A DNA stretch of 64,000 bases from Parascedosporium putredinis. Its lineage: Eukaryota > Ascomycota > Sordariomycetes > Microascales > Microascaceae. Made by a program: the position numbers and the translations under genes. Positions 23,603 through 37,900 of this stretch are shown here, one piece after another (the first letter of the stretch is position 1; each line of letters begins with the position of its first letter). The DNA lies in contig CASHTG010000010.1 in assembly GCA_949357655.1 (NCBI GenBank), positions 992,001 through 1,056,000 on the forward strand, given 5' to 3'. The notes under the pieces are model-generated. The model was not told where the DNA came from. It did not search any database and saw only the letters and a program-made list of their open reading frames with translations.

Positions 23603-26600
23603 GCTGATGCTCATTCAATCACAAAATCATACATGTCGGCTCTTCAACCACATGTATTTCCTACCCCCACTTCCATTAACTCGAACTATACAACTGGCGC
23701 TCTGCACGCACGCTGCAGTGGAAGATGCAGGCTCGACAAGAGGACACCAGAATAAGATTAGAAGCACGCATCTGAAGCCGAATAAAAACACCTCTCCCGT
23801 GCCGCGATCCGCCGTTGGACCCTAATCTATCATGTGCCTATTATTAACCATCGCTCTGCTGCCACGCAAAAGGGCAAGAGGGCAAGGGCAGGAAGGGTGG
23901 ATCAGCCCACTGAGTACAAATTAGTCCTCTCATGTTGTCTCCGTGGCTTGACTATTTCCCTTCTCAGCCGGAGAATAGCCAGGTAAGACCTCGACAAGGC
24001 GCCCATAGGAAAGACCTTTTCCCAGGAATGACCTGCTGAGCTGAAGGCTGGTTGCCATAAATAGCAGCCTTTGTTGAAGCGGCTCTCTTCCCTCCGTGGT
24101 GGATGCCCCATCCCCATGGTAATACATGTATTAGATTGACCAAGGAAGTCATTCGGTCGCCCCTCTTACATGGATCAAAGAAGTCGATAACCATTCCCCA
24201 ATATTCGATTAAGAAAATCTCTAGGGAGACAAAAGAGGAGTCGAATGCCTTTCGTTTATTGAAATTGGTATCAGAAGACACGAGGAGAGTCTCGGTCAGA
24301 CACTGCATCGGGAGATGACTTGAACAAACCCATCTCGGAGTTCCATTTCTAGATACACTCGAACTGCAGAAGGGGAAGAGTCTGGTTGTGTACCGAGGTG
24401 GATTTCCAACATTCGATCGCAATGGTTCAGCACGCCCGCACGCATGCTTGGGTCCTTGGTTCACCCAAATCAAATCGTGCAGCAACAATCGAATTTGGTA
24501 AGCCATAAATCTTGAAGAGGGGGTGGTTCTCTTTTCCGGACCCAAAACTCCCGCTACGCTGCATGAGGGCAGAAAAAAAAAAGAAAAAAAGGAAAAAGGA
24601 GAAAGGAAAAGAAAAGGTGCTAAGACGAGCCCTCTATCGATTTTGGGCCAAGACTCGGCGTGCCCTTGGTGATTCGAACCCTGATGGACTAGCTCCAGCC
24701 TTTCGAATCCCGCTCTCCTCGAGCTTTTGGAGTTTGACCCAGTTTGGCAGCCGGGCACTGCGGCGTCCTTGCTCAAAGGAGACGGAGCTGCCGCTCCACT
24801 GCGAGATAGCGGAGCAAGCTCTCTTGAGCCCTCGAAACTAAAGACGAGTGAAAAGACGCCCTACACATAAGCCGCTCTGTCTTCCAAAACGGCTCTCTCT
24901 ACAAAGATAGTAGTAAAAGTACTTGTACAGCTGTGCAAGCTGAGCTGAAAAAGGAAAGAAAAGCCCCATCTTGGCATGGCCTTGGCCAGCCCTTGAGAGC
25001 TCATTTCGTCACCTCTTCTTGTGTTTCTTCTTAACCCAAGTGGAGAGTTTGGAAGGCTGAAGGGTCTTTCGGGTCCTCCCCCATCCACCCACTGTACAGT
25101 CCCATTTTAGTTCCCGATGGGAGGGAGACCGACTCGGAAGTTTTTGCCACAAAATTCCCTCTTAGCTCGGTTCCCGGTATCCTGGGTTGTCTTGTGGTTC
25201 TCTTTGGTTTCCTGTTCCTGATGGTGGATCGCCCCGTAGCGTGCCTCTTCGCGCGGCATTGGGCGAAATGAGGTGGGTATGATGAATGGCGATTAGGGGC
25301 CAGCTGAGATCGATCGAGTTGGCCTTTCGGGATGGAGATGGAAGAGCTCCACGGGCTGGCTCCACGGCAGTCAAGCCAAACGATCTGCATTATCCGCCTT
25401 TCCGGGCTGCCAGGACCAACCACCCCCACCAAAAGGTTGAGAAGGAAAACGAAAGTGGCTTGCAAACTAACAGCATCGTCAGCTAACTAGCTTAGCCTCG
25501 CCCATTCAACAATTGAACCGATCGAAGACTAATCGTCTCGGAGGGAAAAACCCACGAGGAATGCCAACTCTCTGCGGATCCGTCCCGCTTGGCTATGAAC
25601 AGGGATGGTGGTGATATGGATATGGCAACAGCGTCTTCCTCTTTCGTGCTCCCTTTTTCCTACTCGTTTCTTTTTGCCCCTTTTTTCTGGCCAGTCTCCA
25701 CTCCCAAAAAGAAAGTCACCCACAATCCATGTGCCTAAAATGGGTTGAGCCAACCCTTGACATCAAAGAATGGGAAGTGCGTGCCGCGAAGTGGGACAGG
25801 AGGGGTTCCCAAAATGGCCGCCGCCCAACATACATGTGGTCACAAGTATCCTCGTTCATCTTCCATTTCCCGCTTATAGATGGGCTACACATGTTGAGTC
25901 AGAACTATATTGGCGAACCTGTGCAAATGCGAGTTTCCGTGATGTGTCGGGGACGAGTGGTCGGCTTCACCTCACCCGCTCAGAACAGAAGAGACCCTTG
26001 AAGCCTTTTTCACTGCGTCCTTTTTGACCCCAGCTTATCATTGATCCATCCACCAGTGATAGCCACTGTCTCATTTGACTTTCTCGGGTTTATGGGGCGA
26101 GCATAGTGTGTGCATGTACCGACAACTACACGACGCTGTTGGCCGTGGGAAATTGCAGTCGACTCTGATACGAAGCCAATGGATCGATGACGAGATTTCA
26201 CTTACGAAGTATTCTCTAACGGGGGGACTCTTTTCCGCTTCTTCAGTTCGAGCTCTTTTTCTACTCCACAGGTCTTTGCTTCCGCTCCCTTCTTCTTTAT
26301 CACTCCCCACCCCTCCTCCACCAAGATGAAAACAAAGTGTGGATTTTGGCCGGTATCATGACGTGAAATTTAGGCCCCCATGTCCTAATGAGGCCCTAGC
26401 CTTGCCTTCGTTGCGGTGCCCGAATCTAATACTAGCACGACGAGTGTGAGTAGGAATAACCTTGCTCTGGACATGTCCCCACCTGAAACGAGAGAGCACG
26501 GAAGCAGTTCATTTGGGCGCAGCGAGCGATCGTCGGAGGAGGGATGGACCCCATCGAGAGAAGGAAGGGGATCCTTGTGTTTGATGTGGCAATGGAAAAG

Positions 26601-29600
26601 TACCTGTTGTGTACAGGGACGCTTGCTTGCACACCACGCCCAAAGGTGTGCCATTCACGTTCTTGTGCCTAGTTGTCGCTGCACGAGGCTGACTCGGGGG
26701 ATCCTAGCTTTGAGCCTCTTCTTCTCCCTGCGTGTGTACCTTGCACTACATTGGAGTCTGGTTTCCATCACCCACACCCCTCTCTCTTTTTTCTTTCTCC
26801 CTCACGAACGCGGATTTTCCTTTTCTCTCCAACGTCGTATTGTTTCGAAACATCTAAGCCGCCACCGATCGTGGCGAGCGAAATTTGGGGTCGGGGGCTT
26901 CCAGACGGCGGTCGGATGGAAGAGATGGGAAGCGGGGCGCTCGCCCTCCTTTCTTCCCTTTCTTTTTCTTCCTTTTTTCTTTTTCTTGGGCATGGTTCTT
27001 TCTCACGCATTCGTGCCATATCTTCTTTGTCTATTCCACACCTTCGGGGACGTTATCTGTGAGACTGTTGGTCCACACTGCCCTCCAAGACCAGGTCAGG
27101 GAGGGTGGAGGTGTGTCAAACAGAGAAGCACACGCATGCACACACGCTGGCGCACACACTGGTACACACAGATGGAGAGAGAGAGGAGAGAGAAAGAAAG
27201 AGAATGGGTGACTACATGTCTTGGCATCCTTACGTTAAGATGAAGTGAGCACTTGAGGGTAGTGAGTGCATGATGAAATCGTCCTTAGTTGAAGACAGCC
27301 CCAGGTTTTTGGAAAGACCTTCAAGCAATAGCAACGCGCGGAGATTCAAGCATCGAAATGATCGCTGCCGGAGCCCGAGCTAGCAAATTCCTCTCCTTCT
27401 CGGCTTTACTCTACGAATACTAGTTCATAGCTTGATGCGAACACTTGCTCTGATCACCATAAGTCCAAGCCGTGCAAGTAAAGTTCAAGCAGGCCATGCG
27501 GGGGTTCCAATCTTTTGAGGTGGTTGAAAAACAATGGAACCCAGAGTTTGGAAAGACGTGTCGCAGAAGATGCGGGTGGGTTTGAGTCTCCATGCCTGAC
27601 AGCAGTCTTGCGTTTCGGTTGCTCTATATTGGATGGCCATTAATGAGATGGCGAGAAAGCAGCGGAAGCCTCACCCTTCAAGGATGGCAATCGAAGATGG
27701 AGAGAAAAGGGAAAAAAATGACAAGAGTCTGAAGGCAAGGGACGAGGGACAAGTTCGCCAACCCTAGTTGAACGAATGGGGAGCGTTGGTGGGAAAGACT
27801 AGATTAAGGTGAGACACCACCACCAGCCTTCTTCGGGCTTGGGAAGGGGCCATTAGCAGCCCATCCCACGTGTCTGGTCTGGTCCAACTTCAATGTTGGC
27901 GCTGAAGCCAGCTGCGATTGAACTTCACAATCTTCTGTCTCGAAGGTAAAATCTGGGTCTACTAAGACCATGCACCTCCGATAGTGTATCCATGAGTGGG
28001 ATCATGTTTTTCCAGTAACCCCCATTGGTTTCTCGCTCTTCCGCCCACTTGTCTAATTATTTTCCTCCTGCTGGGGACGCTCGTCCCTCCATCTCCCTCT
28101 CGATAATAGGGTCGATTGGGATTGGGTATACTGATATGCACTCAGACATCCAATCCCTCCCTCCATCGCGGGAGTGTCTTCCTTCCTTTCCGGACTCTGC
28201 GCCTCAAACATATCCATGGATGTATGCACGCATCTCTGCATCGCAGATCGAGAGTCCTCGGCCACATGAGAGACGCACTCACATCAACACCACCAACTTT
28301 TGCACAATCACACCTCCAACTTGACGACTGCAAGTCTCAATGAGGGCCAGAACGAGCCTTTTCTCTCTTGCCCTTTGATGACGCGGGCGAGGTGTGTGAG
28401 GGTTCAAAGGAGATTGACGAACGACGAACCACTTCCCGTGCATATCCCGCTAGTGCACGGTGTGTGGGTGGTGATGTGACTTCCGTGACTGTCCTCCATT
28501 TTTCTCGTTTGGGGATTTCCCCGGAAACAAAACACGAGTCCTCCTTACAGGGCCAAAAATGGCCTGCTGCGCATTGGGTGAATCTTTTTATTAGTTTCCG
28601 CTGGTGTGGATGACCTCCGGGTCCACGAGGTGAAACACGCCGGCTGCCTCGAGCAGCTCTTAGCGTCGAATGAAGGGCTCCCACGCACAAACAGGCCACC
28701 TCCCCCGTTTTCTCGAGTGGGACGTCAGGAAACAACACCCGAATGCTCAAGCCATTTTTTGTCACTAGCGATACGTAGAGTTGAAGATAAAAGCGAAAGG
28801 AGTAGAAAGAAGGGGAAAAAGAAGAAGAAAAAGAAAAGAAAAACCCGCCCGTCTTTGCATGAAGGAAAAAGAAGAAGAGTGGCGTGCAAGAATGTCGGAA
28901 AGCCCAATGCTCCCGGGCAAGAGCATTCTTGAGAAGCCGAGCAGGAGAACGAATGGATGCCCACTGGCTCGGCAAGGCTCCCGAGAGGGTCATGATGCAG
29001 GACCGTCACCCCGAGGCAACCTGAGAGGAACCCTAGAGGATGACCGACTCCGACCTCGAATGCTCTCGCCCGCCATCAGGTCTCCTCCCGGGAGGTTAGC
29101 ATCCATGTTGTCCAACCCAAGCGAGACAGTCCTCCTTGGGCTGTACGCCCGGGGCAGCAGCTGTCCATTTTGAGTTGCGCTCCTCTCATCGCGAGATGCC
29201 CGTTGCCATTTGCCATTCGTTCCCCCTTTGGTTGGAGATTCCCGCTGCAGTTTGCGCGGTTTCTGTTCTAGCGCAGCTTTTTTGTGTAGCGGTGATTTCC
29301 CATCCCCGGGGACCTGGAGAAACCCGGACACTGCAAAACACGTACATAGGGGTTCGATAAGACAACATTGAAGCTCAACGAGCGATTGCACGTAACACAG
29401 TCCATAAACGCCCTCGTACAGATCGAGGCACTTACACTCCACAGGCGCGCACCTTTTTCCTTCTCCCTCCTCGAAATCCCTGTCTAATTTTCCCCCTCGC
29501 AGTGGGGGATGATCGCGGCCCCCTTCTCTCTCAACTCATTGGTCTGATGGAGAATAGAGCTGACTTGTGTGGAGGACATGTTGAGACATGGCGAGAAGCA

Positions 29601-32600
29601 GGTCTTCGTATTCTTGAACCTCTGCACCTCATCCTCTCTTTCCCTCTCTCTCCCTGGGCCCCCTTGACTCCAGACCCTTGCGCGGCGTTGATGTCAACGC
29701 CGAAGTCCTTCATTTCATGATGTGATGTTTTGCGAGCCACAGCAGCCCCGCCTCGGGGGTAAGACCCTTTCGGGCATACCTAGGTTCACGCAGGGAGATG
29801 CAGGTTGATGATTCCGAAGATAGATTCATGGGTTCCCTTTGAAAAGTTTCTTTTTTGTTTCCCTTTTCCGCCTCTCCAAGGACCACATATCACCTTCTCG
29901 AAACGGCACAGCCTCGCTCGTCGCACCAGAGTGCCGGGTGGGCGCGTGTTAGCGGGTGTGTTGAGGTCGTGCACCGTCAACGTCGAGAGCCGGCAAGGGG
30001 CGGGGGAGGGGGTGCCAATTGATGGTTTTCTTGGGGTTAGTAAGGTCAAGTCCACTAACGAGGAGGCAGCTTTACTCGAGCGGCAATCGAAAGCGAGTCT
30101 AGGGCATTGCAAGGAGCCGCACGACCGGGTCCTCGAACTAACAAGAGTACTATTACGACGTAGGTCATCGGAGCTTCCTCTTGTTGAGAATTGTTGGCCT
30201 CCCAATACCATTAAGTTTGGGTTTAATTGACCAGAAGAAATCTTCTTCTTTTTCCCACTCCTCTAGTCCACGCACTAATACGGGTTTGCCGGTTTTCCAT
30301 CGGTTGGGGAATGGAGACGATGATGGCCTCATTAATGTTGTTTTCATTCTCTCCATAACCCCCAATCTTGGCCTAGACGACCTCTCTCTTCACCAGGCCA
30401 CCAGTGGGGCTTTATGCGTCCGGCAATCACTATGGAATCTACTTTTCCCCCTACATAGAATAAGGAGGCAGAGGAGGAAGTTGGAGAGCCAAGCCAAGCC
30501 CGGAGAATAGACAAGGGCGAAAAAGCTCAATAGCTTTGCGCTCGCCAGTCTTGGCTCTCGCCTTTTTAGTTCCAGGGGGAGTGTATGGTGGCTCTTTTTC
30601 TTTTTTTTTTTTTTTTGCACGATTATATTGGGGAAATCACGATACTCCGTATGAAGAAGAAATGAAAAAGCAAGGAATGCCTGAGGATGCTGATGGTGAA
30701 AGGTGTGTGGACGAAGAGGATGGCAGCTTTCAAATCCGCACCTCGTGCTGTGACGCCGCCTCGTCCTCGGGAGACGCCCATCATCTGATTCAACGTGTTC
30801 CCCGGCCGGGGATAAAAGGAGGGTGGCAAGGTGCCATTCATATGCCCGGATTGGGATAAGGAGAACGGCATCTAGACTTCCTTCTCCGTGGTGGCCTCGG
30901 TGAAAGCTACGCAACCGCACACGCAGCACCACCATGGCGCGGTTCGGCGTGGAGCTTGGAGCATCTCCGAGCTGGGGGGAACGAAACTGGCGGGGCCAGG
31001 CAGGTGACGTTTTTCTTCCTCTTCTTCTTTTTTTTTCATCTTTTTTTCATGTTTTCCTTTCCCTCCATGTCCTCCTCAAAAACATGTTCCAGGGCGCGCG
31101 GGAAATGAGGCACAATCGAGGGTATCCATTTCGTGCATGCGATGCGCAGAAAACCCGTTCCCAATGCGCGCGCGCAGGTGCAAACACGCCCAGAGTCCGT
31201 GACAAGTAGAACGACGTCTTGTTTACGAGGGGTGAGCGTGTGTTGCGTCAAGGTGCGAGTTTCTCTCCGTCGACCCATTCGTACTTCCAACAATAGAATC
31301 GATCAAAGCACTCTGGATCCTGGATCAAGCACGGCTCTACTACTATGACCGGAGTGGTACCTCCACACGGTATCGGCCTCTGGGGGCGCATTGACCCTCG
31401 ACCAGGGCAGTCAGTCTGCTTGCTCTAGTATTGTCATTGCCTGCACGTCTCAGATTGATATCCATCTTTTAAGCAAACATTGATCGCTATTCTCACGAAA
31501 ATTCTACACCAGGTTTCTTCTCAGCTGAGGGCTCTTCCCCGAGCTTCCTCTGATATCTAGTTGCAGTCTTGTGCAATCCCACCAGCGTCAGACACGTGCG
31601 TAATCGAGAGGGATAATTGTGGGAGAGGGGGAAGAACGCGCGCTGCAAAGAGGAGAAATCACATCAAGGCCGCATTGCATGAAGCGGAATACCTGCAGGC
31701 AGTGTGTCTGTGTTGCTTTTTCTTTGGCCATTTAATTTCCCTTTTTAACCCTTTTTCAGACCTTCTAGACGGAAATGTTTACATCTTGGGGAGGGGGCCG
31801 AGCATCAGCCTCGCCGTCTCGGGGCGAGGGAGCAAGGGAAATGGGGGAGGGGTAACTATCCGTGGACGACGCTCGCTTCAACGCAAACAGGAGCACCTGC
31901 TCCGCCCTTTGTGCAACCTCTGAGATAAGAAACAGTTCCGTTTTTTTTTTTTTCAAAGATTCATTGTGATTCTCTACGGCGCTGTGTATCAACGCGCAAC
32001 TTACGAGACCTGCCCGTGGACTCAGAGCAATCTTGGGTCTGGTGTAAGCGGGATTCTGACCTTTTGTCACCCTTCGTCTTCAGAAAAAGCAAGTTGCGTA
32101 TGCATTCAAGGATACTGGAGCCCCCGGCGGCAAAACCCAAAGGACGGGCTAAGAAGAAATAAAATCATGCCTTGTTAAGCTTACCAAGACGGCAATGACT
32201 ATGATGCAAGGGGGCAAGGGTTGAGAGTCAAGAGTCAACATAATACTGAGAAGGCGAGAAACACAAACATGGGCGGTGGGGGAGGAGGAGGGAGGGTCGC
32301 GGAGATGACGTTGGTTCATTGACTCTTGGCCTTGTCGGAAAAAGACCCTGTGCACTTGCCGCCGACCCGAGGACCTTACTCCCGGATGCTGAGGGCTGTG
32401 TAGTGTAGACGTCTGTGTGCGAGAGTGCTTTGTTCGTATTCTTGCTCCTGCCCTTGCCAGCTCCAGATCAACAAACGCCGCTCGTTACAAGCTTGGACGG
32501 GGTTTCTCGTTCAAAATGCCCTTTCTGCTCAATCGAAACTCCCCCTTGGGACCTTGTGGGACCCGCCTTCCTTGGTCTTGGCCTCTTGGAGCCTGGGTTA

Positions 32601-34162
32601 TTATCCGATCAATGTTGTCTGCGCGCGCGAGCGAGCTACCCAGCGCGGCGCGGTCCAAGATTCCAGGGATCCATTGTTGCCTCCTTCGGAGTATTTGAAG
32701 CCAGAGTGGGGCCCTCCTTCAGATCATGATCTCTCCGCTGCAGGACAAGGCGAAGAATGGATAGGGCCGCGCCACGCTACGCCTCGCCGGGAAGGACAGA
32801 CAAAACCTCCATGAATTGGTGATGGGGGCCAGGGCCTTGGAAATTACCTGCTCTAGAAACGCCTCTAAATTTGCCCTCTGCCAGGCCCATACTTGTAGAA
32901 GGATCCTCCCAAACAGTAAAATTTTTGTTTTCCCTTTCTTTCGAATCCATGATATGGATCCAGGGATCCATCAGTCGGAGTTATTCTCCAAACGTACTAC
33001 CGGAGGCATCCTGCGAGGAAGCTGCCCATTTTCCGTTGACATATTATGACATGGGTCAATTGAATAATGGACTTAGCACTGAGCTTGCGCAGGGTCCTCT
33101 TTTTACCGCCCGCTTCATTGGTGCGTGCTAGTGGGGGATTGTTTTTCAGCTCGGATGCTCAATATTCTAGCTGAGCTGCGTGGGACGTATGTCCAAAGGA
33201 GTGTGACGGAGTTCAATGCTGGGAAGTGAGAGAAGAGAACAGCATCGTCAACGTGAACGCACCTGACACATAACACTTGACACGAAGTGGTTGAACGAAG
33301 CCTCAGGGATCTCTCGAAAACAAAGCGGTCCCTGCTCTGTTGCCCGAGCCAAGAGGATCCTAAGCCCTCGAGAAGAAGAAAAAGGCCATGTCACCCCTGG
33401 GACAAGACAAGATGACTGGACGGGGAGAGAGCGTTTCCCTCTTCCAACGTGCCATTGATCAAAATGAGAGAGAGTACAGAAACAGGAAAATAAGGGCATA
33501 ATACCCTCAGGGCGCATCGGTTTCGAGCAAAAGGGCGGAGAACAAGAGAGTTTCGGTCCATTGACTTTTTTCCCACTAAAGTTTCGCCGGTTGTTGCCCT
33601 GCTCTGCTCATCCATGGTTCTCTTCGAGCCTAGCCCGAGAGCGGGCGCCGCTGTGAGGCTTCCATTATGGACGACATTACTCAATTCTCTCCTAATCAGT
33701 CTTCTTCCTTCTCCTTCCCCAGGCCTTCTTTTGCTGGACGAGGTTGAAAGCACAACGGTTCAGATCATGGATCCATGGGGCCGTCGTTGCTCCGGGAGCC
33801 TACCCCGCTCAGATCGGTGATTGTTCAGCATCAATCAGTTGATGCCTCTCCTCTCGCGTGCAATATAGTGCTTGCTAACTTGCGAGAGCATTGAGCATTG
33901 ATCCCACAGCTACGCAAAACTTGGTTGTTTCCCTCCCCTTTCCGTCTCCTCACTGCCGCCGGCAGAGACGTGGAGGCTTAGCATTGTCGACCGTGGGGGA
34001 TAGCGAGGGAGAAAACCCTTTCCCCAAAAAGCGAGCATCTCAAGGTGATTGCATCTGTCAGCTTGAGATGGCCGAGACATGTTGAAAAGAGGCCGAAGAC
34101 TCCCCTTGCGCGCCTTGAACCTCCATTGGAGCCAAGCCCGTGAGAGGGCAGATAAACATCCA

Positions 34163-34190
34163 TAGATGGATCCATGGATCCATGGATATC
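34163..34190. repeat. GGATCCAT tandem palindromic repeat
   Basis: Overlapping copies of GGATCCAT/ATGGATCC in direct succession. Each unit is itself palindromic at GGATCC. Isolated copies of ATGGATCCA also occur near 32,954 and 33,769. Function unknown. Confidence 0.8.
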
Positions 34191-34910
34191 ACTAATAGTC
34201 TACCGGCGGTTCACCCTGTACGCACTCGCTAGCTCGGCCCTTCAACCTTCTGTCATCTTTTGCCAGCTCTCAGGACATACATTTGATGTATTAGAGTTTA
34301 AGTGAAGATAAACAACCGGCCTGGAACCTATCCTTTTCTCCCAGACTTTGATGAGCCCCTCACTTCTCTCCCCTGCCTTCTCACCTGGTGCCGCATTGCG
34401 CATTTTCTCTGCAAGGCAATACTAATCCCTGGTAAATCATTGATCCCGCCCCCTGGGCCTCTATGCAAATCCAAATGCGACCAAGTCTATGGCTAATCGA
34501 TGCCAATGCGGGAAGAGATGGGGAGAAGAGATCAGAGGGGAGAAGAGCGTGCAAAGTCCCCAAGAAAGGCTCTACTTGCCCGACGGTGGCCGAGCGGTTG
34601 GTCTCTCGGGCAAATCATCGTGGATCTTCATACTCGGGGAAGAGGGGCTCTTTTTCTGCCCTTCAAACCCCTTCCCGACTGGTTTCTCTTCCTCCCGCCC
34701 ATTTTGGATATCCACGCCAAAAACAGAGGAATCGATTTCCCCTCCCTTGCACTATGCAGCGATCGGGACTTTGCATGTGGGGTGGTTCGCAATGGTTCTT
34801 GGTTCTTTTCCTTGTTACCTGCTGTTTCTGGGCCTAGATTTGGACCAGATCGACATTACGCGTGGATGGGAAGCCGAGGGCGAGGCGGGGAGAAAGAGCG
34901 AGAGAGAGAT

Positions 34911-34963
34911 AAATAAAAAATAAAAAATAAAAAATAAAAAAGAAGAAGAAAAAAAAAAAGAAA
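34911..34963 (+). repeat. (TAAAAAA)n A-rich repeat
   Basis: Units of TAAAAAA repeated about four times, followed by GAAGAAGAA and a run of A. It is a purine-rich simple-sequence tract in the gene-poor block. Confidence 0.85.
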
Positions 34964-37900
34964 GGGCCCGAAAACCCCCTGGCGGCCGGGAGATAGGACG
35001 CCCGGAAACGGAAAGTGCGCGACAGCCATTTCAAGAAGATCCCATGTCCCGAGTCAGTTAAGGCTCGAGAAACAAGAAAAAAAGTTTACATCCCTGGTGT
35101 CGATCATGGTATCCGGCATACATACCGGGGCATGGAAGAGGAGAGAGACAAGGAAACGTCCATCCAGGTTGTCTTTTTCTCACTTGCATCTCTTGACATG
35201 TACCCGGCTCGGTGGTCTTGGTTGTTTTTGATAACCTTCATTCTAGCCCTGCCCATCCGCTCACCACTTTGAACGGTGACCCGCTCCCTACTTTCACCCT
35301 CGATCGTCCACTTGACTTGGCAAAATGAGCGGAACTCGAATGAAGATTGGCGCGCAGAGATTTTGATAGGATGGGTGGTCTTTCTTTGTTGCTCGACTGT
35401 GGTCTAAATCCCGGTCCATCACTTTTTGCGCAGAGACCCAATCCCTGCCGCCGTTTTTTCCCCCTTCCTCTAACTTGAAAGACCCGAATGAAAAAGAAAC
35501 GAAAGAAAAGGGCAGCATGGCATAATCCCCGTGGCCGGCCAAAAAAAAAAAATATCAAAGACGCGCGGATATCCAAGCCAAGCCTTTGGCCACCTCAACG
35601 ATCCCAAGCCGTCTCCGACATGATCGACAGAGCAGTTTTGCTTGGCATACCCCCAACCAACCATCTCGGACGGGAGTTTCCTTGTTCCTTCTTCAACTCC
35701 TCTCCTTCAAAAGTAAAAAAGAAAAAGAAAACTAATCCAGCATAGGGACGGTATGGCTGATCGCGTGTGCTTGCAGCCTAATGCATCAGTGGGAAGGCTT
35801 ATATTCGCCCGTTGCATGCGATACATGTATTTCTCGAAGCAGCGACGTTTCCCCGCAAGCAGTGCTTCTTTGGGTCCACGAATTCTCGCTCAATGCAGAA
35901 AGCCCTTCGGCCGCTAACCGCGGCTGGCGGATCTACGGTTGGGCGAGGCGAAGTGGGGGAAGCAGATAAATGCGCAAAGAGATGAAAACGGACACCTTTG
36001 GGCCATAATGTGGAGAGCTATCAGGCCTGTTGCCCCCTTTCCGCTGTCAGAGAAAGTATGGGAGAGATTTGAAAAAAGTGAGAAAAAAAGAAAGGGTATC
36101 CTGGTGTCCGTCCCGGGACAACCTCGCGAACTTTTGGCTTGACCGCCTCGAATCTCTGGCTATCTAGACGTGCATGTTCCGCTCTATAGCTGCTCCCTCA
36201 TAATCCTCTATCCGCTCTTTGTTAAGAGGGAGAAGAGAAGAAGCATCTTCCCTGCCATTCTCATCTCCGTCTCTCCAATCTACCTTGGGACAAAGACTCC
36301 TCACACGCTATTCGCAAGGGGTCCGGCTTCATCGGCCATCCAGGTTCCCCCCTCCCCCAATATCACATCACCAGTATCCCACAAGCCGTTCGCAAGAGTC
36401 GAGTCGCGATTGCCCGTGCGTTCCTCTCCCCATTGCCCATGGAATTCCCTGTTTCACGCACCGGGGAGATAAACAGCCGGTCGAGGCCTAGCAGAGCCTC
36501 CTTCCCCTACTCGCGGCGTGAAGATGGAGATGCGGCTGAAGCCTACGGAAGATAGCGTGTGTGGAAGAGCAGTGTTGAGCAACGCTGGGGTGGTTTTTCT
36601 TTTGCATCGGTGAGAGGGCAAACTATAGCTGGCAGCTCTAGGGTCGGATGAAACAAAAAAAATCTTCCTGCCTCCTCCTTCAACCTGTCGCTTTCCTTTG
36701 CTAGAGCCGCCGGTGCAGCTTCCGGTACCCCCGAGCTCGGGGAGACCTACAGGATTCCTGAGCTCGCTTGACAGCCCATTGAAGAGGCTAGGCATCTCTT
36801 CGCGAAGGGTGGGCAAGGAAGAGCGCATGCAAGGCGAGAAAAGCCGATGTCCTGCATGCATCTGTCATCCTGATACAGAACCAAACAATTGCTTCGCTGG
36901 CCGGCCGTCTCTCTCACTCTCTCTTCCCTCTCTTTGCTCACCATTCGTCCGCATCGAGAAGAGGCCAACCCATTTACGTCCATCTGGCCGAGAGCTGTCA
37001 TCTTATTGCGACCTGTCGTTGCCCCGCCCTAGAATGAATCACCGGCTTCTGTGGCAGAAGGCCTTGCTTGACAAGCGCCACTAGCTGTTTCCGAGGGTGG
37101 GATTTTGGGGGCACGGCCTTTGCCAGAAACGAGAATAATCCTCGGCCCAAGACCAACTCAATGGGAACATCTCACAGATGAAATCCTCAGTGTGTTGAGG
37201 GACCGGGATGATGTGTCGGTCAAGAAGGGCGGGGGAGGCAAGGCGAGGACGACGCGCTGCATTGGCTTCCCAAGAGACTGGTTGGGTGGTGGGGAGAGGC
37301 GGAAAGGAGGGCGGGGAAGAAGAAGAAAAAAAGAAAAAGGCAAGGCAGGAAAAAGTCAACTTGGGAGGATGATTGCTGCTTTCGCCCATGTCTCGAGGCA
37401 GGGTGCGGGCTCACTTTTGGGCCCGTGTTTCATGTCCATCCAGCCGACCCAGAGATGCGAAAGTGGCGGGACGATGACCGGCAAGATGAGAGCGTGGACA
37501 GTGGATGCAACGAGAGAAAGATGGGAGGGGAAAAGAATGGGAAAGAGCCTCGAGAATGGAAAAATTGCCCCTCACAAAGAATCCGTCCCAAGAAAACTTC
37601 AAGATCTGAAACGAATAGCCTCTTTTTCTCTCTTTTCTCTCTAGGATATGCCGGGGGTTTTTTTCGTCTTTTTTCTCGCCCTCCCGCCCCGCTTATTGCT
37701 TCCGCGTCGCCGGGATCTGATGTGTTGTCAGGGTAGGATCAGATGCAAGAAAGAACCAGAGAGTTGTGAACTTAACCAGAGCACTCGTGGGGTTGAATTA
37801 TCTCCATGTCCAGCAAGGAGAAAAGAGAGACGCTCGGTCCAAAGGGACGAATCCAACCTATGAGTCTGGCCGGGCTTCGAGGCTGGAGACTCCGAGGTGT

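Noticed and set aside
24640..24720. Two TTCGAA-containing motifs resembling a tRNA T-loop
   Set aside because: The flanking arms do not form a T stem and no A box is found upstream on either strand.
23964..24776. 270-codon minus-strand open frame in the gene-poor block
   Set aside because: Composition is driven by pyrimidine tracts (FLFLSPFSFFSFFFLP), with no domain and no spliced neighbours. It looks like a chance frame.
26416..27243. 275-codon plus-strand open frame
   Set aside because: Cys/Arg/Phe-rich translation from mixed simple sequence, interrupted by low-complexity tracts, with no recognisable motif.
34574..34660. tRNA-like sequence on the plus strand (GGTGGCCGAGCGGTTGG resembles an A box)
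   Set aside because: No B box at the right distance and the acceptor ends do not pair; the match is limited to the A-box-like stretch.
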